DNA of 64,000 bases from CAXMST01 sp963700785. Lineage in GTDB: Bacteria > Actinomycetota > Thermoleophilia > Solirubrobacterales > 70-9. Positions 48,440 through 60,915 of the stretch are shown in pieces; the first letter of the stretch is position 1; each line of letters opens with the position of its first letter. The notes beneath the pieces were generated by a model that was not told where the DNA came from, did no database searches, and saw only the letters and a list, made by a program, of their open reading frames with translations. A program made the translations under genes and the position numbers. Location: the NCBI GenBank assembly GCA_963700785.1, contig CAVOYZ010000007.1, positions 1 to 64,000 of the forward strand. Direction: 5' to 3'.

Positions 48440-48493
48440 GTGATCGACCGCAAGCGTCCCCGCGACTTCCCGTTGCTGTCCCTGTTGCAGTAA
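48440..48493 (+). CDS. Possible 17-codon leader peptide of the sulfatase operon
   Basis: GTG 48440, with GGAGG at 48429-48433, opens a 17-codon frame (VIDRKRPRDFPLLSLLQ) that stops at TAA 48491-48493, three bases before the sulfatase ATG at 48497. The sulfatase itself has no ribosome-binding site, so its translation may depend on ribosomes finishing this frame. It is a hypothesis from spacing alone; the peptide shows no run of a single amino acid as in attenuators. Confidence 0.35.
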   Translation: MIDRKRPRDFPLLSLLQ

Positions 48494-48496
48494 TCG

Positions 48497-50059
48497 ATGG
48501 CGATCCGAACCGACAACCGCCCTCGCGCAGCCAGGCTGCCGTTCGGTCTGCTGGCGGTGCTCACGCTCGCCGCGGTGGTCGCCTTCGCCCCTGGGGCCCC
48601 GGCCGCAGCGACGGCCGGCGGTTCCCCCGCGCTACCGCGCCCCAACGTGATCCTGATCATGACCGACGATCAGCCCGCCTCGACCGCGACCGCTTCCGCG
48701 ATGCCGAACCTGCACCGGCTGCTGATCGGCCAGGGGACCTCGTTCAGCAACTACGTGGTGACGACGCCGCTCTGCTGCCCGTCGCGGGCGACGACGATCA
48801 CCGGGCAGTACGGGCACAACAACGGCGTGCTCCGCAACGACTACGCCGACCTGATCGGCAAGCGGAACGTGCTTCCAACGTGGCTGCAGAAGGCCGGCTA
48901 CAACACCGCACACGTCGGCAAGTTCCTCAACGGCTTCGGCTCCTTCCTCGGCAGTCAGAAGGAGGTCGCGCCCGGATGGGATCTCTGGTTCACCCAGTTC
49001 GAGAACAAGGCCTACTACGACTGGAAGGCCTCGAAGAACGGCAGGTTGGTCAGCTTCGGCGCCGAGGATTCCGACCATCTCACCGAGGTCACCAACCGGC
49101 GGGCCACGGCATGGACGCGGAAGCTCGTCAAGAAGCCCGAGCCGTTCTACCTGCAGGTCGACTACTACGCGCCCCACGGCGCCCCGGGCCGCGATCGCCG
49201 CTGCCTGTTCGGGCCGGTGCCGGCCCCGGGGGACGAGGGCGTCTTCGACCAGCAGCCGCTGGCGCAGCCCCCCAACTTCAACGAGGCCGACGTCTCCGAC
49301 AAGCCCGCCTCGATCGCGGGCAGGCCGCTGCTCGGTCCCGGCGCCGTCGATCAGATCACCCGGCGCTACCGCTGCGCCCTGGAGTCGTTGTTGGGCGTCG
49401 ATCGCGGAATCGCGAAGATCTACAAGGCGGTTGCACGCCGCGGTGAGCTCGGCCGCACGGTCTTCGTCTTCACCTCGGACAACGGCTACTACTTCGGCGA
49501 GCACCGGATCGACCGCGGCAAGCTCGAGCCCTACGACGAGAACCTGCGGATGCCGTTGACGATGGTGCTCCCGCCGGCCTATCGAGGCGGCTCGCCGCTG
49601 GTGGAGACCGTCGATGATCTGTCCGCGAACATCGACCTGGCGCCGACGATCCTCGACCTCGCCGGGGCGGCGCCCTGTCGCAGCGCATCGAAGTGCCGGC
49701 GCCTCGACGGGCGCTCGTTGCGGCCGCTGATCAGCGGCAGCGGCGGGCCCGCGGCCGAGCGCGAGATGATCATCGAGCTGAACAGCTGCCAGTACCGGGG
49801 CGTCAGGACCCAGACTGAGATGTATCTGGAGTACGGGACCGGGCCGCTGCCGACCAACGGCAAGTGCAAGCCGACCGCCGTCGAGCACTACGACATCGCC
49901 GAAGATCCCTACGAGCTGGAGAACCTCTACCCGGCTCCGCGACGCAGCCCCGACGGTCGGCTCGAGCTGGAGCTGCAGCGGCGGATGGCTGAGCTGGCCG
50001 ACTGCTCGGGCATCGCCGGCCGCGACCCGGTGCCGGAGTCCGGCATCTACTGCGGCTGA
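48497..50059 (+). CDS. Exported sulfatase (first of tandem pair)
   Basis: A 520-residue exported sulfatase. Signal peptide in residues 1-38 (LPFGLLAVLTLAAVVAFAPG), metal site NVILIMTDDQPAS (two Asp), and the formylglycine motif LCCPSRATTITGQYGHNNG, where the first Cys of C-C-P-S-R would be converted to formylglycine. Later metal ligands are in FTSDNGYYFGEHR. It would remove sulfate esters from an external substrate, perhaps a polysaccharide. The maturation enzyme is not in the window. It is followed after 3 bases by a paralogue of exactly the same length. Confidence 0.92.
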   Translation: MAIRTDNRPRAARLPFGLLAVLTLAAVVAFAPGAPAAATAGGSPALPRPNVILIMTDDQPASTATASAMPNLHRLLIGQGTSFSNYVVTTPLCCPSRATTITGQYGHNNGVLRNDYADLIGKRNVLPTWLQKAGYNTAHVGKFLNGFGSFLGSQKEVAPGWDLWFTQFENKAYYDWKASKNGRLVSFGAEDSDHLTEVTNRRATAWTRKLVKKPEPFYLQVDYYAPHGAPGRDRRCLFGPVPAPGDEGVFDQQPLAQPPNFNEADVSDKPASIAGRPLLGPGAVDQITRRYRCALESLLGVDRGIAKIYKAVARRGELGRTVFVFTSDNGYYFGEHRIDRGKLEPYDENLRMPLTMVLPPAYRGGSPLVETVDDLSANIDLAPTILDLAGAAPCRSASKCRRLDGRSLRPLISGSGGPAAEREMIIELNSCQYRGVRTQTEMYLEYGTGPLPTNGKCKPTAVEHYDIAEDPYELENLYPAPRRSPDGRLELELQRRMAELADCSGIAGRDPVPESGIYCG

Positions 50060-50062
50060 GCG

Positions 50063-51625
50063 ATGAGCGGGCGGCGGCCGAGATCGGCGATCGTTGCGGT
50101 CGCCCTCTGGACGACGCTCGCCCTGGTCGTCGCGACCCCGGCGGCCGCCGCCGAGCGCCGGCCGCCGCCGGTCGAGCAGCGGCCGAACGTGGTCGTCGTC
50201 GTCACCGACGATCAGTCGCTTGCGCAGTTCACGCCGGCCTACATGCCGCGGACCTTCAGGCACCTCGTCGATCGATCCACGGACTTCAGCCAAGCCGTCG
50301 TTGCGACCCCGCTCTGCTGCCCCTCGCGAGCGGCGCTCTCAACCGGCCAGTACGGGCACAACAACGGCGTGCTCCGCAACCAGTATCCGCTGCTCGACCG
50401 CAAGCGCAATGTGCTGCCGAGTTGGCTGCGGCGCAGCGGCTACCGGACGATCCACGTCGGCCGCTTCTACAACGGCTACGGCTTCGTCGGGCGCAACAGC
50501 GAGGTCGCGCCCGGCTGGGACATCTGGCGGACCGCGCTCGAGCCGCATGGCTACTACGACTACCGGATGCGGTTCAACGGGCGCTTCCGCAAGTACGGGT
50601 CCGCCGACCGCGACTATCTGACGACCAACATCAACCGGATCGCCGCGAAGCTGATCCGCCGCAAGGCCGGGCGTGACCGCCCCTTCTATCTGCAGGTCGA
50701 TCACTTCGCTCCCCACGACGGCCCCGGATCGCGGACCGCCCGCTGCGAGTCGGCGGCGGTGCCGGCGCCGGCCGACGAGGCTGCCTACGCGGACGAGCCG
50801 CTGCCGATGGGGCCCGCCTTCAACGAGGCCGACATCACCGACAAGCCGGACTTCTTCCAGCAGTCCGAGCTGCTCGACGGCGATCGGCTCGCGGCATTGA
50901 CCCGGAGCTGGGGCTGCGCGCTGGCGGCGCTGCGCGAGGTGGACCGGGGCATCAACTCGATCTGGCGTGAGCTCCGCAGGGCGGGCGCGCTGCGCGACAC
51001 GGCGCTGATCTTCACCTCCGACAACGCCTATCTGTTCGGCGAGCACCGGATCAACCAGGACAAGCACTACCCCTACGAGGAGGCGCTCCGGGTGCCGATG
51101 ATCGTGCGGCTGCCGAGGGACGTGGCAGGGGCGGGCCAGCCGCCGGAATCGGCTGCCACCGTGGCCAACATCGATATCGCGCCGACGGTCCTCGAGCTGG
51201 CCGGCGCCGAGCCGTGCATCGCGGGTGGCTGCCGCGTGCTCGACGGCCGCTCGCTCGTCTCCGAGGCGGCCGGGGCGCCGGAGATTCCAGCCGACCGCGG
51301 GATCGCGATCGAGTACGACGGCGACCAGCCGCTCAAGGGACTGGTCTGCGAGTACCAGGGGATCCGCACGGCGAACGCGATCTACGTCCAGCACCGGCGG
51401 GCGCGAGCCCGGTTTCGCGATCCCTGCGCGCGGCTCACCGGCGATGACGAGCTCTACGACCTCGCCGCAGACCCGTTCCAGCTCGAGAACCTGTTCCCGG
51501 CGACGCCGGGCGGTTCCGAGGCGCGGACCGAGGCGGACCTCCGGGATCGGTCGGCGCGGCTCGCCGACTGCAACGGCATCGCCGGGCGCGATCCGCTTCC
51601 GCCCAGCGGTCACTTCTGCGAGTAG
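50063..51625 (+). CDS. Exported sulfatase (second of tandem pair)
   Basis: A 520-residue exported sulfatase, same architecture as the gene before it. Signal peptide (SAIVAVALWTTLALVVATPA), Asp pair in NVVVVVTDDQSLA, formylglycine motif LCCPSRAALSTGQYGHNNG, and metal motif FTSDNAYLFGEHR. Both end with a DCxGIAGRDP segment (DCSGIAGRDP, DCNGIAGRDP). Only 3 bases separate the genes, so they form an operon with coupled translation. The two probably act on related but different sulfate esters. Confidence 0.92.
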   Translation: MSGRRPRSAIVAVALWTTLALVVATPAAAAERRPPPVEQRPNVVVVVTDDQSLAQFTPAYMPRTFRHLVDRSTDFSQAVVATPLCCPSRAALSTGQYGHNNGVLRNQYPLLDRKRNVLPSWLRRSGYRTIHVGRFYNGYGFVGRNSEVAPGWDIWRTALEPHGYYDYRMRFNGRFRKYGSADRDYLTTNINRIAAKLIRRKAGRDRPFYLQVDHFAPHDGPGSRTARCESAAVPAPADEAAYADEPLPMGPAFNEADITDKPDFFQQSELLDGDRLAALTRSWGCALAALREVDRGINSIWRELRRAGALRDTALIFTSDNAYLFGEHRINQDKHYPYEEALRVPMIVRLPRDVAGAGQPPESAATVANIDIAPTVLELAGAEPCIAGGCRVLDGRSLVSEAAGAPEIPADRGIAIEYDGDQPLKGLVCEYQGIRTANAIYVQHRRARARFRDPCARLTGDDELYDLAADPFQLENLFPATPGGSEARTEADLRDRSARLADCNGIAGRDPLPPSGHFCE

Positions 51626-51653
51626 CCGCCGCCGGGCGGCCGCGGGGCCCGGA

Positions 51654-51659
51654 TATCCT
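51654..51659 (+). promoter_or_regulatory. -10 box TATCCT, leaderless-type
   Basis: TATCCT ends 11 bases before ATG 51671. Confidence 0.45.
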
Positions 51660-51670
51660 CGATCGGGACG

Positions 51671-55990
<4,320 letters not shown>

Positions 55991-56000
55991 GCGCCGGCGC

Positions 56001-56735
56001 TCAGCCGCGGTCGGCGGCCTGCTCGAGCAGGACCCGGATCTGCTGGCGCTCCCCGATCATCGGCTCGGCGTGCCCGGGAGCGACCGTCCGCGGCTCCAGC
56101 GCCGCCAGCTTGCGAACGCTCTCGGCCGCCTCGGCGGTGTCGAGGTTGAAGACGTCGTTCGGCACGTTCGGAAGCTCGGTCCGCTTGAACCGCATCGAGT
56201 CGACCAGGTAGATCGTGTCGCTGACGATCGCGAGCCGATCGCGCTCGCGCCAGAGGCCGATCATCCCGGGAGCGTGGCCGGGGAAGTGCTTGACCTCGAA
56301 GCCGCAGATCTCGTCGCCCTCGCTGACGGTTCCGGCGATCTCCAGCGGTCCGCAGTCCCAGCGATGAAGCAGGCGTGGGTAGGCGACGCGCGGGAGCCGG
56401 AGCTCGATCTCATCGAGCGCGAAGTAGTGGTAGCCGCCGTCGCCCTCGGCGTCGGCGCGCTCGGCGGGGTGGCAGTAGATCGGCACGCCGAGGTCCTTGG
56501 CGACTCCGCGGTGATCGGCGTGCGAGTGGCCGAGCACGACCCGCCTGATCGGCCCGATCTCCTCCGCCGCCGCGCGCACGCCGGCCGCCATCTGCGCCGT
56601 GCCCGCGTCGAAGACCGTCACGCCGCCGTCCTCCTCCTGAAGGAAGTAGACGTTCATCCCCTGGCGCAGATCGCCGGCGTGGCGCCAGACGCGATCGGCG
56701 ATCTTCTCGGTGATCGGCTTCAGCGGGTTGGCCAC
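56001..56735 (-). CDS. Metallo-beta-lactamase fold hydrolase
   Basis: A 244-residue MBL-fold enzyme. Metal motif LGHSHADHRGVA (about residue 70), then KHFPGHAPGMIGLW, AIVSDTIYLVD and VAPGHAEPM. The compact form without a long C-terminal region resembles lactonase or glyoxalase II-like hydrolases. Start GTG 56735 gives MANPLKP; TAGGCT is 6 bases upstream and the gene is back-to-back with a miniprotein gene. Substrate unknown. Its stop lies 11 bases from the convergent kinase-cyclase gene. Confidence 0.88.
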   Translation of the reverse strand: MANPLKPITEKIADRVWRHAGDLRQGMNVYFLQEEDGGVTVFDAGTAQMAAGVRAAAEEIGPIRRVVLGHSHADHRGVAKDLGVPIYCHPAERADAEGDGGYHYFALDEIELRLPRVAYPRLLHRWDCGPLEIAGTVSEGDEICGFEVKHFPGHAPGMIGLWRERDRLAIVSDTIYLVDSMRFKRTELPNVPNDVFNLDTAEAAESVRKLAALEPRTVAPGHAEPMIGERQQIRVLLEQAADRG

Positions 56736-56741
56736 CGGGGC

Positions 56742-56747
56742 AGCCTA
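56742..56747 (-). promoter_or_regulatory. -10 box TAGGCT (MBL gene)
   Basis: On the minus strand TAGGCT ends 6 bases before GTG 56735. It is one base away from the plus-strand box TAGCAT at 56749-56754; the two starts are only 25 bp apart. Confidence 0.5.
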
Positions 56748-56748
56748 T

Positions 56749-56754
56749 TAGCAT
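56749..56754 (+). promoter_or_regulatory. -10 box TAGCAT (miniprotein gene)
   Basis: TAGCAT ends 6 bases before GTG 56761, mirroring the divergent minus-strand box. Confidence 0.45.
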
Positions 56755-56760
56755 CGCCCC

Positions 56761-56844
56761 GTGGAGCGCAGCTGGACAATTGCGATGGCGATCCTGATCG
56801 TCTGCCTGATCGCCTCGATCGTGATCTGGGCGATCAAGGTCTGA
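56761..56844 (+). CDS. 27-residue single-span membrane miniprotein
   Basis: A short frame from GTG 56761 to TGA 56842-56844 encodes a 27-residue peptide: a charged start (VERSW), one hydrophobic span (MAILIVCLIASIVIWAI) and a final Lys-Val. This composition is typical of small bacterial membrane proteins that regulate larger membrane partners. Support is indirect: a TAGCAT box 6 bases upstream and a strong hairpin 2 bases after the stop (56846-56875) frame it as a complete transcription unit. No homologue can be named. Confidence 0.5.
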   Translation: MERSWTIAMAILIVCLIASIVIWAIKV

Positions 56845-56845
56845 G

Positions 56846-56875
56846 TCGCCGCCGCCCGGCCGCCGCCGGCGGCGA
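56846..56875. terminator. Hairpin between miniprotein and S8 protease genes
   Basis: An 8-bp inverted repeat (TCGCCGCC / GGCGGCGA) with a 14-base GC-rich loop fills the gap exactly between two convergent stop codons. Confidence 0.5.
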
Positions 56876-58291
56876 TCAGCCGGTCAGTTTCGGGCAGCTC
56901 GAGGCGGGGTCGACCGCGGCCGCGAGATCGAGCAGCCCGGCGCCGTAGAGCCCCGCGGCCGAGGGGTCGGCGACCGGGCGCGCGGTGCACTTCAGCCACC
57001 GTTCCAGTTCGCCCGGCGTCGGGCGTTGGCCGAGCTTCCGGGAAAGCACCCCGCTGGCGAGCACCAACCCGGCGGTCGCGCTGACGTGCGGCGCCGACAT
57101 CGAGGTGCCCTCGTACCGCGGGTAGCGGAAGCGGCGGTAGTTGCGCGTGAACGGGGTGTCGAGCGGCAGCGTCAGCTGGACGATCGTAGGTCCCTGCGCG
57201 AACGGCCGGCAGTGGGCTCCGGCGCTGCCGCCGGAGTCGCGACCGCCCCCCGGGGCGGTGATGTCGACACCCTTGCCGCGACTCGAGAAGTCGGAGAGGC
57301 AGCCGCGGATCGTGCCGGAAGCGACCCCGAAAGCGACCTTGGCCGGCATCTGCGCCGAGCTCGAGCGGTCGTTTCCCGCGGCGCCGACCACCAGCGCCCC
57401 CCGACGCCGAGCGAAGGCGATCGCATCGCAGACGGCGCGCAGGCCGGCGCAGCCGCCGAACGAGGGGCTGAACTCGAGGCTGAGGTTGATCACCCGGGCG
57501 CGATGGCGGGCGGCCCAGCGGATGCCCTTGGCGACGTTCGCGGCGCCGCCGGAGCCGTTCTGCCCGAGCACCCGCACCGGCATCATCCGCAGTCCCGATG
57601 CCAGGCCGGTGACCGCCTCGCGGTTGTTGGTCTGCTCGAACACCGTCGAGGCCACGTGGGTGCCGTGCCCGTTTCTGTCGAGCGGGATGCGGTCGCCGTC
57701 GATGAAGTCCTTGCCGCGATCGAAGGAGCCGGCCGCCAGGTCGGGACTGCGACGGAAGCGCCGGCCTTTGTTCCGGTAGGCGACCCCGGTGTCGAGGATC
57801 GCGACGATCGGACCGCGCTTGCCGTTGGGGCGGCGGCCGAGCGGCCGCCCGGCCTTGCGCAGCAGACCCCAGGCGCGCGGCGCGTCGACTCCGCACGGCG
57901 CGGCACCGGTGCAGGGGACCCCGACCGCCGGGGGCGCGAGGAAGTTCCACTGGTCCTGCTGCCAGCCGCCCGGAGTGCCCCCGGTACCGGGATCCCTGGG
58001 GATCCAGGAGGCGCGGGCGACGGCGTTCGGGTTCGCCCACTTGACGCGCGGATCGGAGCGCAGCTCCTTCAGGCCCTGGCGGAGGCCGACCCCCGGCTCG
58101 AGATCGACCAGACGCTCGTGCGGCGTGCCCCGGAACCGGACCAGCGCCTCGCCGGGGACGGCCTCGACGTCCGCGGCCAGCGCGGCAGTCGGGTCAGGGT
58201 CGGTGGCGGCAGCCGTCGCGGGGATCGCCAGCGCCGGCACGGCCGCCAGCACCGCCAGCAGAGCTATCCGAGTTGTCCTCCTGCCTTGCAT
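56876..58291 (-). CDS. Exported subtilisin-like serine protease (S8)
   Basis: A 471-residue exported protease. Signal peptide in residues 1-30 (IALLAVLAAVPALAIPATAA). A short propeptide-like part has VPGEALVRFRGT and VKWANPNAVA. The S8 triad is present: Asp in VAILDTGVAY, His in NGHGTHVAS and Ser in EGTSMSAPHVSATAGL; the oxyanion Asn is in VVGAAGND. Several Cys residues suggest disulfides. It would degrade or process proteins outside the cell. ATG 58291 fits the signal peptide; the frame is open upstream without a better start. Confidence 0.92.
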   Translation of the reverse strand: MQGRRTTRIALLAVLAAVPALAIPATAAATDPDPTAALAADVEAVPGEALVRFRGTPHERLVDLEPGVGLRQGLKELRSDPRVKWANPNAVARASWIPRDPGTGGTPGGWQQDQWNFLAPPAVGVPCTGAAPCGVDAPRAWGLLRKAGRPLGRRPNGKRGPIVAILDTGVAYRNKGRRFRRSPDLAAGSFDRGKDFIDGDRIPLDRNGHGTHVASTVFEQTNNREAVTGLASGLRMMPVRVLGQNGSGGAANVAKGIRWAARHRARVINLSLEFSPSFGGCAGLRAVCDAIAFARRRGALVVGAAGNDRSSSAQMPAKVAFGVASGTIRGCLSDFSSRGKGVDITAPGGGRDSGGSAGAHCRPFAQGPTIVQLTLPLDTPFTRNYRRFRYPRYEGTSMSAPHVSATAGLVLASGVLSRKLGQRPTPGELERWLKCTARPVADPSAAGLYGAGLLDLAAAVDPASSCPKLTG

Positions 58292-58363
58292 GCGTATACC
58301 CCAACACGTGTGCGGTGGTCGAGTTGCCGTCAGCGCCCTCCCCGCCGTCGAGCCAAGTCCGGC

Positions 58364-58369
58364 TAAGTT
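58364..58369 (+). promoter_or_regulatory. -10 box TAAGTT, leaderless-type (tadA)
   Basis: TAAGTT ends 6 bases before GTG 58376. Confidence 0.45.
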
Positions 58370-58375
58370 CAGGGT

Positions 58376-58843
58376 GTGGATACTCCCAGCTTCAGCGCCG
58401 ATGACGAGCGCTTCATGCGGGCCGCGCTCGAGCTTGCAGCGACGGCGGCCGCGGCTGGAGACGTTCCGATCGGGTCGCTGGTCGTCCGCGAGGGCGAGGT
58501 CCTCGGCGCCGCCTGCAACGAGCGGGAGCGCCACGCCGACCCCACGGCTCACGCCGAGGTCCTCGCGATCCGCGCCGCGGCGGCCGTGCTCGGCGGCTGG
58601 CGCTTGCCCGGGACGACCCTCTACGTGACGCTCGAGCCGTGCGCGATGTGCGCGGGCGCGATCGTGCTCGCCCGGATTCCGCGTGTCGTCTTCGCGGCGC
58701 CCGACCCGAAGGCGGGCGCCGCCGGCTCGGTGCTCGACGTGCTCGGCGACCGGCGGCTCAACCACCGCCCGCAGGTCGAGGGCGGCCTGTTGGCCGAGGC
58801 GGCGTCCGCCCAGCTTCAAGAGTTCTTCCGCGCCCGCCGTTGA
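58376..58843 (+). CDS. tadA: tRNA-specific adenosine deaminase
   Basis: A 155-residue zinc deaminase of the TadA group, which makes inosine at the wobble position of tRNA-Arg(ACG). Zinc and catalytic motifs: PTAHAEVLAIR (His and the proton-shuttling Glu) and LEPCAMCAGAIVLARI (two Cys). The DVPIGSLVV opening and the C-terminal FFRARR are typical of TadA. GTG 58376 is chosen over downstream codons because it gives the normal N-terminal helix (DERFMRAALELA). A general nucleoside deaminase is the alternative. Confidence 0.9.
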   Translation: MDTPSFSADDERFMRAALELAATAAAAGDVPIGSLVVREGEVLGAACNERERHADPTAHAEVLAIRAAAAVLGGWRLPGTTLYVTLEPCAMCAGAIVLARIPRVVFAAPDPKAGAAGSVLDVLGDRRLNHRPQVEGGLLAEAASAQLQEFFRARR

Positions 58844-58860
58844 TCCGGGGGGCGGACCCC

Positions 58861-59727
58861 TCAGGAGCGGTGCTGCTCGTCCGGCCCGCCCTGATGAGGC
58901 CGCTTGCGGGCGGGCAGGGCGAGGGACTCGCCGTTGTCGCGAACGCCCGGCAGGTAGACGGAGACCGTCGTTCCGACGCCACGGCTGGTGCTGATTCGCA
59001 GGTCGCCGCCGGCGTCGCGGGCGATGCCGAGCACGGTCGGCAGCCCGAGACCGCTGCCGAGGTCCTCCCGCTTGGTCGTGTAGAAGGGCTCGAGCGCCCG
59101 CGCCATCACCGCGGAGCTCATGCCGGGCCCCTCGTCGGAGACCGCGAGCCGCAGATACCAGCCGGCGCCGAGGTTGCAGTCCCCCGGCGGGATCGGGACC
59201 AGCGAGCTGCGGATCGTGAGGGTGCCGCGGCCGTCCATCGCATCGCGAGCGTTGGTCGCGAGGTTGAGCAGGATCCGCTCGATCTTGCCCTCCGAGACCC
59301 CGACCTTGGGCAGCCCCGTGTCGGGCTCGCAGCGGACGTCGATATGCGGCCCGCAGGCGCGCTCGATCATCGGCAGCGCCTGGACGATCGCCGCGTTTAG
59401 GTTGCTTGGGCGCTCGGCCGCGGGACTCGGCCGGGCTGCGTCGATCAGCTGTCGCGTCAGCAGTGCTCCGCGCTCGGCGGCGTCACGGATCTCACCGGCG
59501 CGCTCGCGGACCTCGGCGTCGCTGCCGAGGCCGGCCTCGATCTCGCTCGCCGACCCGAGGATCACGGAGAGCAGGTTGTTGAAGTCGTGGGCGGCCTCGG
59601 CGGTGACCTGCCGAAGATCAGCGGGGGAGGGCGTCTCCGGGTCCTCCCGACGGGCATCGCGGATCGTGATCCACTCCGCCGCGCCGTCGGGCGGCTCCAC
59701 CACGGTTGTCGGTTCGTTTGGCTCCAT
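58861..59727 (-). CDS. Soluble sensor histidine kinase
   Basis: A 288-residue kinase module without membrane segments. H-box: AEAAHDFNNLLSVILG (His about residue 48). N-box: LLNLATNARDAM. G1: VSDEGPGM. F-box: PFYTTK. G2: GSGLGLPTV. The H-D-F-N-N-L form places it with NtrB/HWE-like hybrid kinases that receive signals from other domains. No sensor domain precedes the His region, so input must come from a partner; no response regulator is in the window. ATG 59727 is preferred over an upstream frame reading through the tRNA gene. Confidence 0.87.
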   Translation of the reverse strand: MEPNEPTTVVEPPDGAAEWITIRDARREDPETPSPADLRQVTAEAAHDFNNLLSVILGSASEIEAGLGSDAEVRERAGEIRDAAERGALLTRQLIDAARPSPAAERPSNLNAAIVQALPMIERACGPHIDVRCEPDTGLPKVGVSEGKIERILLNLATNARDAMDGRGTLTIRSSLVPIPPGDCNLGAGWYLRLAVSDEGPGMSSAVMARALEPFYTTKREDLGSGLGLPTVLGIARDAGGDLRISTSRGVGTTVSVYLPGVRDNGESLALPARKRPHQGGPDEQHRS

Positions 59728-59843
59728 CGCTCGGCGCGCAGGCCCGCCGGCGCACGCCGGCGGTCGACCTGCGGACAGTTTCGCCGGGAGCGCCGTTGTC
59801 CCTGCCTGGTTCGTGCGCGGGTCGGGCGCTGCGAGCCGGACAG

Positions 59844-59932
59844 CGGAGAGGGTGGGATTCGAACCCACGAGGCGGTTTCCACCGCCCACACGATTTCCAG
59901 TCGTGCACCTTAAGCCACTCGGTCACCTCTCC
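59844..59932 (-). tRNA. tRNA-Ser (anticodon GGA)
   Basis: On the minus strand GGAGAGG and CCTCTCC form the 7-bp acceptor stem with a G discriminator. The anticodon loop CTGGAAA gives anticodon GGA. A long variable arm (GGGCGGTGGAAACCGCC) marks a class II tRNA, and the T-arm GTGGGTTCGAATCCCAC is standard. CCA is not encoded. The anticodon reads UCC/UCU serine codons. Confidence 0.96.
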
Positions 59933-59944
59933 CGGGCGGCCGGG

Positions 59945-59950
59945 ACGATA
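59945..59950 (-). promoter_or_regulatory. -10 box TATCGT before tRNA-Ser(GGA)
   Basis: On the minus strand TATCGT ends 12 bases before the mature 5' end of the tRNA, consistent with a short precursor trimmed by RNase P. Confidence 0.4.
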
Positions 59951-60005
59951 GCGAGGCCGCCGGGGCTGAGCGCGGTGCGCCGCGCGGGCGCCCGCGCGAG
60001 CGCGC

Positions 60006-60350
60006 TCAGGCGGGCTCCGGAGCGGCGTCCGATCCGCGCCGCGCCGCCATCGTCCCGCACCAGATCGCGAACAGGGCGATCGCGAACAGGGCGCCGAGCC
60101 AGTGCAGCCCGGCGATCACCGCGAGTAGGCTCGGAATGCCGGCCAGGGCAGCGCCGAGCAGGGTCTGCAGCGCCGGCAGGCGCAGCACCCGCGCCGTGAA
60201 CAGGGCGCAGAGCGCCCAGGCGCCGGGACCGCTGATCCAGCCCCAGTCCTCGAAGAACGAGCGCGGCAGGGCAATCGCGAGCACGATCGAGATCGCCGCC
60301 ACCGAGGCCGCCTGCAGCGCGGCCGCCCGCCAGGTGATCGTTCGGTCCAC
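60006..60350 (-). CDS. Small membrane protein, unknown function
   Basis: A 114-residue membrane protein with three or four hydrophobic segments (residues 8-28, 40-57, 60-82, 85-103) and a basic-acidic C-terminus. GTG 60350 is chosen over an in-frame start at 60434 because GATAAT lies 7 bases before it and the longer form would overlap the divergent YtoQ gene. No named family recognised. Confidence 0.6.
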   Translation of the reverse strand: MDRTITWRAAALQAASVAAISIVLAIALPRSFFEDWGWISGPGAWALCALFTARVLRLPALQTLLGAALAGIPSLLAVIAGLHWLGALFAIALFAIWCGTMAARRGSDAAPEPA

Positions 60351-60357
60351 GGGCGGG

Positions 60358-60363
60358 ATTATC
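60358..60363 (-). promoter_or_regulatory. -10 box GATAAT
   Basis: On the minus strand GATAAT, a near match to TATAAT, ends 7 bases before GTG 60350. Confidence 0.45.
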
Positions 60364-60414
60364 GCGCTCGGTAGGCTCGGGTGGCAGGCGAGAGCGAGAG
60401 CGAGGGGATCGACG

Positions 60415-60879
60415 GTGGACAACGGCGAGCGCATCTGGACGGTCTATCTGGCGGGCGAGATCCACTCCGACTGGCGGCAGCGGATCGCGGCCGGGGTCGA
60501 GGCGGCCGGCCTCCCCGTCGTGCTCACCTCGCCGGTCACCGATCACGGGGCCAGCGACGACTGCGGGGTCGCGATCCTCGGCGCCGAGCCCGACAAGTTC
60601 TGGCACGACCACAAGGGTGCCGGCGTCAACGCGGTACGGACCTACACGCTGCTGCGCGAGGCCGACATCGTCGTCGTCCGCTTCGGCGAGAAGTACAAGC
60701 AGTGGAACGCGGCCTTCGACGCGGGCCAGGCCGCCGCGCTCGACACGCCGCTGATCACCCTCCATCCGCCGGAGCACGACCACGCGCTGAAGGAGGTCAA
60801 CCGCGCCGCCCTCGCCAGCTGTCGCGAACCCGAGCAGGTCGTGGCGGTCCTCCGCTATGCGATCGGGGGAGCGCTGTAG
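60415..60879 (+). CDS. YtoQ-family protein
   Basis: A 154-residue soluble protein matching the YtoQ family almost throughout: WTVYLAGEIHSDWRQRI, LTSPVTDHGASDDCGVAILG, DKFWHDHKGAGVNAVRT, DIVVVRFGEKYKQWNAAFDA. The fold is thought to be related to nucleoside 2-deoxyribosyltransferases; function is not established. Start GTG 60415 with AGGGG about 8 bases upstream. It is divergent from the small membrane protein. Confidence 0.9.
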   Translation: MDNGERIWTVYLAGEIHSDWRQRIAAGVEAAGLPVVLTSPVTDHGASDDCGVAILGAEPDKFWHDHKGAGVNAVRTYTLLREADIVVVRFGEKYKQWNAAFDAGQAAALDTPLITLHPPEHDHALKEVNRAALASCREPEQVVAVLRYAIGGAL

Positions 60880-60915
60880 CGTTGCGGCTCGGGTGATCGA
60901 GGAACTGGAGCAGCG

